The notes under the pieces were generated by a model, which worked only from the letters and a program-made list of their open reading frames with translations, had not been told where the DNA came from and ran no database searches. From contig CM057451.1 of NCBI GenBank assembly GCA_016271365.2, positions 365,449,501-365,513,500 on the forward strand: 64,000 nt of DNA, given 5' to 3'. This document shows positions 57,181 to 64,000 of this stretch, piece by piece. The DNA is from Neoceratodus forsteri (Eukaryota > Chordata > Ceratodontiformes > Ceratodontidae). How positions within the stretch are numbered: the stretch's first letter is position 1; each line of letters begins with the position of its first letter. The translations under genes were made by a program, and so were the position numbers.

Positions 57181-57372
57181 GACTCACACAGCAGTCGCGA
57201 ACTCAGCGGCGGGAGAAACAGAAGTGGGGTGAAGAGGTCTGCGGTGCCTAGCGGCAACCTACGTGTGCCAACATAGTACGTCGACGCCTTGTGACTCCCT
57301 CCCAAAAGCTCCCATACAGGTGCACACCCGCTACACCCAGCAGTAATGAATGATCGAGATTGACAAGGAAGA

Positions 57373-57724
57373 TTTTGCTTGCCGCAGGCACACTTACACT
57401 GGCACCACTCAACTGAAGAAGACAGAGAAGAAGACATGCAGAGAAAGAGCTAATATTTTAGAAAATTGTAAAATAATAAAATGCTTGCAAACATGTGGAA
57501 AATGGTGGTCGACTAGAGCACGTGTCCATGGAGCCGATGTGCGTAGGTCGACGGGAAAAAACTGGGGTAGGGCCTGGGGAATGCCCCTTTCATACCACTA
57601 GGCGACATCAGGGGGCGGTCCCCTGCTGTAGACTGCTAGCTAGAAGTTTTCTGTGGGGTCCTGGCACCTGCCAGCTTCAGTCCTTATGATGTAGCCTGCT
57701 GCAAGAGCTCCTACTCGAAGTAAG
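57373..57724 (-). repeat. DIRS-X N-terminal gag and left terminal repeat (copy 2)
   Basis: Counterpart of 22,192-22,543. Very close to copy 1. Confidence 0.75.
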
Positions 57725-57784
57725 ATCAACTTTTTAAGTGTATGGATCTCTCAATATACAACAGCCTTCACCATACACTCTAAA

Positions 57785-58432
57785 TGTTTTCCTTTTAATA
57801 TACAGCTGCTAGCATGATTTCCCTCTACAATTGATGTTGTCACCACTGCTAGATGGTGAATTTCAGTGCTGATGCTTGGAATGATAGCACTGCTTGCGTA
57901 CTGTGATGACGCAGGACCTCTGAGTTGTGTACCAGTGCTACTCCCTGCTGATGTTTAAAAAAAAAAAAAAAAAACAGTTTTCCTTTTAATATGCTGCTAG
58001 CAAAATTTCAGCTTGTAGGACTGCTATATGATGAATTTCAGTGTTGACCCTTGGGAATTACAGCACTGCACCCGTCCCGTGGGCAGAGGACCCTCTTAAG
58101 TAGGGTGCTTTTTCTGCTATTGGCTGATCACAAATAAATAGTTTTCCTTTTAATATACAACTGCTAGCGTAATTTCTCTGTATAATTTCTGATGGCTCGA
58201 CTGCTATATGGCAAATTTCAATGCTGATGCATGGGAATTACAGCACTATGTGTGTAGAGCACTGTAACTCACGATGCAGGACCCACTGTTTTCCTACTAC
58301 CATACAGCTGCTAGCACAATTTTCCTGTCCAATGTCTGCTGGCACAAATGCTATATGGCAAAATTTTGTGCTGATGCATGGGAATTACAGCACTGCATGT
58401 GTACTGTGCTGACACACAACACAGAACCTCCT
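57785..58432. repeat. Diverged tandem repeat, four units (copy 2)
   Basis: Counterpart of 22,606-23,250; the internal A run is 18 bases as in copy 1. Confidence 0.85.
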
Positions 58433-58719
58433 AATGGATCTATAAAGCTCAGAAAAACTGTTCCTTCCTTTACTATGGTAAAATTAAAGCTTCTTAAATG
58501 CACCACATAAACTGCAAGCACTGCAAACATAACATTAAAAAATAGATTGCCAAGTAATTTCTGACAGATTGCAAAAAAAAAAATTATTTTAACATTTGTT
58601 TTTATTAAAGATTGCAGCTCTGTAGGTCCAAGTCTTCTGACAGCTCTCTCTCTCTCAAACATACAGAGATCACTGACCAACACTGGAACATGCTCAGTGT
58701 ACACCAACCAGGATTAGAA

Positions 58720-59590
58720 ACATAGACGTTGACAGCAGATAAGGACCACTTGGCCCACTTAGTCTGCCCATTTCCTACCTAGAGGATAAGCTGCAGATCC
58801 TATTTAACCAACAGCCTATTTCTTCCTACCTCCCACAAAAATTGCCTTATGTCTGTCCCATGCATTCTTGAATTCTCCCACAGTTTACACCCCACAACCT
58901 CCTCAGGAAGGCTGTTCCATGCATCCACCACCCTTTCTGTGAAAAATACTTCCTCCATTGCCACTGAGCCGTCCCCTCTATCTTCAAACTGTGTCCCCTA
59001 TGTTCTTGCATCTCTTTTTCTGAAAGATGCTACCCTCTTGAACTTTGTTGATTCCACTTGAGGTATTTAAACATTTCTCTCATGTCCCCTCTCCCTCCTC
59101 TCCTCAAGGGTATACATATTAAGCTCCTTTAGTCTCTCCTTATATGGCTTCTCTTGCAGACCCTGCAACATTTTAGTTGCTCTCCTCGAACTGCCTCCAT
59201 CCTGCTATGTCCTTGTGGAGATGGGTCTCCAGAACTGGACTCAGTACTCAGATGGGGTCTCACCAACTGTCGGTACAGAGGGATAACAACTTCCTGTTTT
59301 CTGCTGGTGATGCTTCTCCCTATCCATCCCAGTATCCCCCAGCCCTCCCTACCGCCTTCTCACATTGCTTGCCAACCTTAAGGTCATCTGATATTATTAC
59401 CCCCAGGTCCCTTTCCATTTTTGTTGTTGTTGTTACTACCTCCCCTCCAATTGTGTAATCTTCCCCTGGGTTTTTGTTTCCCAGGTGCATTATTTTGCAC
59501 TTCTTTGCATTGAATCCAAGCTGCCATACTTCTGACCATTCCTCCAACCTTGCCAAATCCCTTCTCATCCTTTGGGAAAACGCTCCCTCT
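58720..59590 (-). mobile_element. CR1-like LINE, 3' fragment (copy 2)
   Basis: Counterpart of 23,543-24,430. Many single-base losses at 58,890-59,230 split the C-terminal frame, while 59,320-59,619 is nearly unchanged. Confidence 0.86.
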
Positions 59591-59855
59591 TCTCCCAAAG
59601 TTATTTGGTAACATTGCACTAGTATTTATATGTGAATATTGCATTCTCTCAAAAGTGCACATTTAAAAAAAAAAAAATCTGTAAAACTGTGCAGTCTTGT
59701 TCATTAAGCGCAAAAAAGCCACCTGGTGCTCACAAAATGTCTTCCATATCACGAGATTACATCTTTAACCACTTCATCACCATTCACATTGTACAAACTA
59801 AATGAGAATTCCCATTATTTTATACATACACAGTGCTATGTATGAAAAGTGCACG

Positions 59856-60160
59856 CATACCTCTCAACTGTCCCTGATTTTCAGGGATGTCCCTGATTTT
59901 GCCTCAAAATTTTACTCCGTCCCTCCTAAAAATTATGTTTCAGTGGCCAAACAGTAGGGGTCATAAGCACAAAATAAAGTAAAATATTCAAATTATGGAT
60001 GTGTTCTTCCTTAGAAAATGCATTTACACTAAGCCCCTTATTCTACCAGCTTCCTGAGTGGATATCACCAGTTCTGAAGATGTGTCCCTGATTTTGGTCC
60101 TTTATCCCTGATTTTTTAAGACTTGTCCCTGATTTATGAGGCAGGAGGTTGAGAGGTATG
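59856..60160. mobile_element. 305-bp hAT-like MITE (copy 2)
   Basis: Same 13-bp terminal repeats and agtgcacg target duplication (59,848-59,855 and 60,161-60,168) as 24,684-24,990. Confidence 0.9.
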
Positions 60161-60168
60161 AGTGCACG

Positions 60169-63160
60169 CTTGCATATACTATGGAAATTTCCACAAAATT
60201 ACATGGTTTCAAGAAAAGTATGTGAAGCAGATTATAGTATATAGTAGAGCATCGTTCTGTATATATTTTCAATCCTTTCAAAATGCTGGTACAACAGCAT
60301 TCTGAAACCTCTAGAACCGCTAAAGTCGGTTTTGTTCTGAAAGCGAAAAACTAACGTGTATGCACATTTCACATAATACTATACACTATAAAAAATACAG
60401 GATGAGCAACTTTATGCACAACCAGTGGGTTCTGCTTCCCATGGACCTCAGAGGGGATCAGAATCCCTGTGTGGTAGAACACACTGGATGTGTATAGCTG
60501 CCCATCCAGTAGTCTCTAATTCGTAACTTCACCCAGTACTAATCATGTCATAGCAAAATGGTATGTTCACTTCCCACTTGTTCTGTGATGCCACCCAGAG
60601 AGACTGAGACTGGGTTCTATGGTGCCACCTAATTTGGTGAGGTTACACCATGAAAATACTGTGTGACTGCATCTACAATACCTTGTGAATACCCATGTTC
60701 TAGTCCCAATTTTTCAGGTTATGAATGTGCTGCTGCATTCTGTAACTAGATTGTTACATTCGCACCATCTGTCCACAATACTCGGACTTTGACGCATGTG
60801 ATTATCCAAATGATGCAACAGTATAGTTTTGCAAAGCTGTTATATCTGTAACCTCTGTATATGATCCCGTCTGCCTTTGTGTTTTGTTTGCAGTTCAGTA
60901 ACGGATCAGACAACACAAATCTAACAAAAGAAGACAACTTTTTTTTCTTCCCTTTTCTTTATTTGCAAGGTAAGAATTTCGAAGCAGCACTTTTCAGACT
61001 TGATCCAGGTCACATCTGAAATTAACAGATTATCCTACAAAAATATGGAACCATGCTGGAGACTCTCCAGAGTGCAAATAAAAACAAACCAATAAAAACA
61101 GAACACACCGGGGGAGGGACACTCATATGATTTCTATTTTCAAACCTCACCACTTCCTGAAGGTATGCCTTTAACTCAAGACTGGAGATGATGTAAGCCA
61201 CTTCGGACATGAAATTATATTTTAGAACAGGAGCTAAGGGTTACAGACTTGCACAGAAACCTCTGCAGCTCACAAGTAAACGAGTGCCTGTGCGAGTAAC
61301 AGGCTTTTTACTAGCAACAAACCAAATAACCTCCACAGCAGTACGTGCTGCAGAAAGCACTTTACATCTTTGGATGAGATGTTAAGAGCTTGCTTCCATT
61401 TCTTGAGAGCATCCACATGCTAGTCTGGTCATTGCAGTGTCAATATCGTTTGAAAGGAATGAAGAGTTCCCAGAAGCTTATTTGAACAGGTTAGGATGAG
61501 TGACCTACCACTTCCTAAGGGCTGCCAGGCTAGTCATCCCAACATTTTAATCAGAAGATCAAAGAAACTGTTTTTTTGAGACTTCAGAAACTAGCAATCA
61601 CCCAACTGTTGCTACTCCCGGGACCCACAAGTGATCTGCCCCCATAGCTCCGAAATGAGCGCCTGTAGCTCACACCATATTGTCAGTTACTTATAATGGG
61701 AATGGGTGCTGTTTTAACGACAGGGCCCCTATAAACCCACAAGCTTGTAAGGTGTAATCTTTACACTGGCTACCCCTTCATGGTATTAACAGGCAACTGC
61801 AAAAGTTACCTTTTTTTTTTGGGAGGGGGGGGGTTGGAATGAAGAAATTCTATACTGCCCCGGTGCCCAAGGATGGAGGGGAAGGAGTCAAATATGTGTA
61901 TCTAGTTGGGACACATAAAACCTCCCCCTATGTTTGCATAGTTCCCCAAAGCTATATACAACTATGGGTGAGCCCAGTACTACTTGATTGCACCCTGCTG
62001 CCAGGAGAGAAGTGAACTGGTACCAGGCACTGAAATACCCATTGAACTACAGCAGAAGATAATTAACCCACTTTCAAAAAAATAAACCAGATAAAATAAA
62101 CCGGATAAAATGGGAACTGCTGTTTCATCCTTTTCAATGGCAAGTGTGTGGAAGTCAGTGTTCGCCTCACTGTCGTACTGTAGGGTCACACCATCCGCAG
62201 TCTAACAGTCATATCTGTGGCTTTCTCTGGTACATCATCCAGTGGCTGCATGCATGGGAAAAATACTTCCGTTTCAGTGAAACTCACAACGAGCAGCAAC
62301 GGTTCAACTACATTCCATGAGAACATATTCTCTTTCAGCAGTACCACAGCACTAATAAACGAAACCTCTTACCTGGACAGGTTTAAAGGTAACAGACCCT
62401 CGATCTGAACAAATAAGGTAAAAGAATCAGTAGTCTGAAATGCCTCGGGGCAATGGCAAAGTGCAGGCTTCACATCGCTTGGTTTGTTTTTGTACAAGTG
62501 TTGCTTGAAACTGGAACAGGCATCATTACTGGTGAATGGTAATCACCGAAACAAACATCAAGCAAAGTGTGCATGTGTGTCTGGAGGGAAGAGAAACACC
62601 AGTTTACTGCCCCCTTCAGCTGGGAAACCTTGTGTCCATTCCTAATAAAACAACAAAAGCTGTGTGGCCCATATAAAAAGAACAAAGTTCTGTGTCAAAG
62701 AACTAATGTTCATACATTTCTAAGATACAAGGTGTTGGTGAACCAAAGGGAACCATTGAAACGTTTATGAATCAGTTTTGAGGTTATCTGACCAAGGGTA
62801 CAAAGGTGAAATCAGAACAGAAATAAAAATCACATTCTCAAAGATCGTTAAAGGTAAATTACAGAAGGATCTTGTACATTTTAAAGCTCGATGCTTTATA
62901 CTGTACAGATACTGAATTAAATGAGGAGCTGCAAGGTGAATCAGAAGAGAAATTACAATCCTTTTCTTAAACATTGCTTGAGGTAAACCACGGGTGGCTC
63001 TTGTATACTTCAAAGCTCAGTGATTTTTCAACGTGCAGCAGAAGTCAGTGAGGTGTTCCACTGCCCATGTGTTCACGGCAGAAGCAGGGTTAGACATTCC
63101 CTTCCATATTAATTACATAGTTGCCACCACAACTACTACCTGTGGACTCTCAGCAGTACC
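60169..63160. other. Non-coding DNA (copy 2)
   Basis: Counterpart of 24,999-27,971; no gene seen. Differences from copy 1 are sparse (for example near 61,200-61,320 and 62,280-62,300). Confidence 0.6.
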
Positions 63161-63168
63161 CCAGGCAC

Positions 63169-64000
63169 TAGGGCTGTGCGAATACCGAATATTATTTCCC
63201 GAATACCAAGAATAATGAGCTATTCGTTATTCGGAATCCGAATAATGAATAGCTCACTATTCGTGCGGTATACGGGGAATAATATAACCCCTTTTCCCCC
63301 CACTCTCAGATAGCACCAAAATCCCCTCCCTCCCAAGCCCCAAGCTCACCAACCAGTTTTACAATAAAAAAAAAGTCAGCAATTTCTTTTGGGGTGACTG
63401 GCACAACTCCACCCACCTCCACGGCCGGCCGGCCACCCGCCAGGTTTTACACATTATTACTATGGTAATTTAAAAGTTCAAATACTCCTACTGTGGTCTG
63501 CCCTCATTCTCACCCCCCTCCCGGTAGCCAGCAGCAGCCCCCTGCCTCCCCCCTGCCGAACCCTGCCTGCACCTAAGAAGAGTAAAAAAAAAATGTAAGC
63601 AAAAGGCAGCCGGCAGCCCACCCTCCTCCACAACTGGCTGCCTTCTTGTGAATGAAACAGCTTGTTGGCTCTTATATAGAGAATGGAGTTGATCACATCC
63701 GTGATCAGCTCATTCTCTATGAAACTAACAACAGCCAATTCATCCAAGAAAACAACCCGGCTGTGGAGGAGGATGAGCACAATAAACTGCCTACTTTTAT
63801 TTTACTCTTAGGTGCAACACAGAGCCGAGCAGGGTGAAAACGAAGAGGATGAGGGCAGACCACAGTGAGAATATTGTTTTAAATACTGTAATAATAATGT
63901 ATAAACCTAGTGAATAGCAACCAACTGTGAAGATAGGTGGAGTTGTGCCGACTCCTCAAAAGAAATTGCTGACTTTTATGTTAATAAACAAGTTGGCGAG
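63169..64000. mobile_element. Fold-back hAT-like element (copy 2, cut by window)
   Basis: Counterpart of 27,980-28,920 with the same left target duplication (63,161-63,168). The right arm (63,840-64,000) is a better inverted match of the left arm than in copy 1: for example ggtggagttgtgcc and aaaagaaattgctgactttt near 63,925-63,980 are complementary to the 63,360-63,415 region. Confidence 0.85.

Larger units (their letters stand above)
41767..57372 (-). mobile_element. DIRS-D gag-only element (copy 2)
   Basis: Counterpart of 6,543-22,191. Right terminal repeat 41,767-41,975; split ICR at 42,751-42,784 and 54,519-54,590; gag 54,600-57,180; left terminal repeat to 57,372. The interior 41,976-42,750 has no gene and shows a cluster of small losses at 42,595-42,720 against copy 1. 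Confidence 0.82.
35231..64000. repeat. 35-kb direct duplication, copy 2
   Basis: Second copy of bases 1-28,778. It has denser small deletions in some blocks (for example 42,595-42,720, 43,320-43,480, 44,640-45,100 and 58,890-59,230) and is nearly identical elsewhere. The last part, from about 63,240, diverges most, inside a fold-back element. The right edge is cut by the window. In a few places this copy has the longer open frame, for example in the CR1 reverse transcriptase at 37,856-38,749; in others copy 1 is better. Confidence 0.95.

Overview
The window is vertebrate nuclear DNA made almost entirely of retrotransposon remains. I see no intact host protein gene, no rRNA or tRNA gene, and no bacterial or phage feature. 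Several diverged families of tyrosine-recombinase (DIRS-type) retrotransposons sit together with CR1-like LINEs and short hAT-like elements. That mix suggests a DIRS-rich vertebrate, perhaps an amphibian such as a caecilian; the species guess is inference only.

Large-scale layout: bases 1 to about 28,778 recur in direct orientation from 35,231 to the end of the window. The offset is 35,230 at the left and about 35,189 near 27,980. All nested insertions are shared between the copies, so the finished mosaic was duplicated or was assembled twice. The copies differ mostly by 1-10 base indels rather than substitutions, which looks more like long-read consensus error or false (haplotype) duplication than old paralogy.

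The mosaic is a nest of minus-strand DIRS elements. A host element (called X here) has its 5' end at 22,543 (57,724 in copy 2). Its gag is split by element D (6,543-22,191) and by element A (right half visible only at 33,781-40,783). D is a gag-only DIRS whose internal complementary region (ICR) is split by element B (7,569-19,338). B's reverse transcriptase is split by element C (10,250-16,073). A carries a 5'-truncated CR1-like LINE inside its gag. A, B and C each keep gag, reverse transcriptase-RNase H, tyrosine recombinase, inverted terminal repeats and an ICR complementary to both ends. All their reading frames are broken as written.

Right of X lie a diverged tandem repeat (22,606-23,250), a CR1-like 3' fragment (23,543-24,430), a 307-bp hAT-like MITE with an 8-bp target duplication (24,684-24,990), about 3 kb of plain non-coding DNA, and a 941-bp fold-back element with an 8-bp target duplication (27,980-28,920). 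The only single-copy stretch (28,929-35,230) holds non-coding DNA with a possible tRNA-derived SINE, a LINE endonuclease fragment, orphan 5' ends of C-like and A-like DIRS elements, the rest of X gag, and the 3' end of A.

A DIRS element would supply gag particle protein, reverse transcriptase with RNase H, and a tyrosine recombinase that inserts a circular DNA copy. The paired terminal repeats and ICRs seen here fit that cycle, and the B and C insertions can be removed on paper without leaving target duplications.
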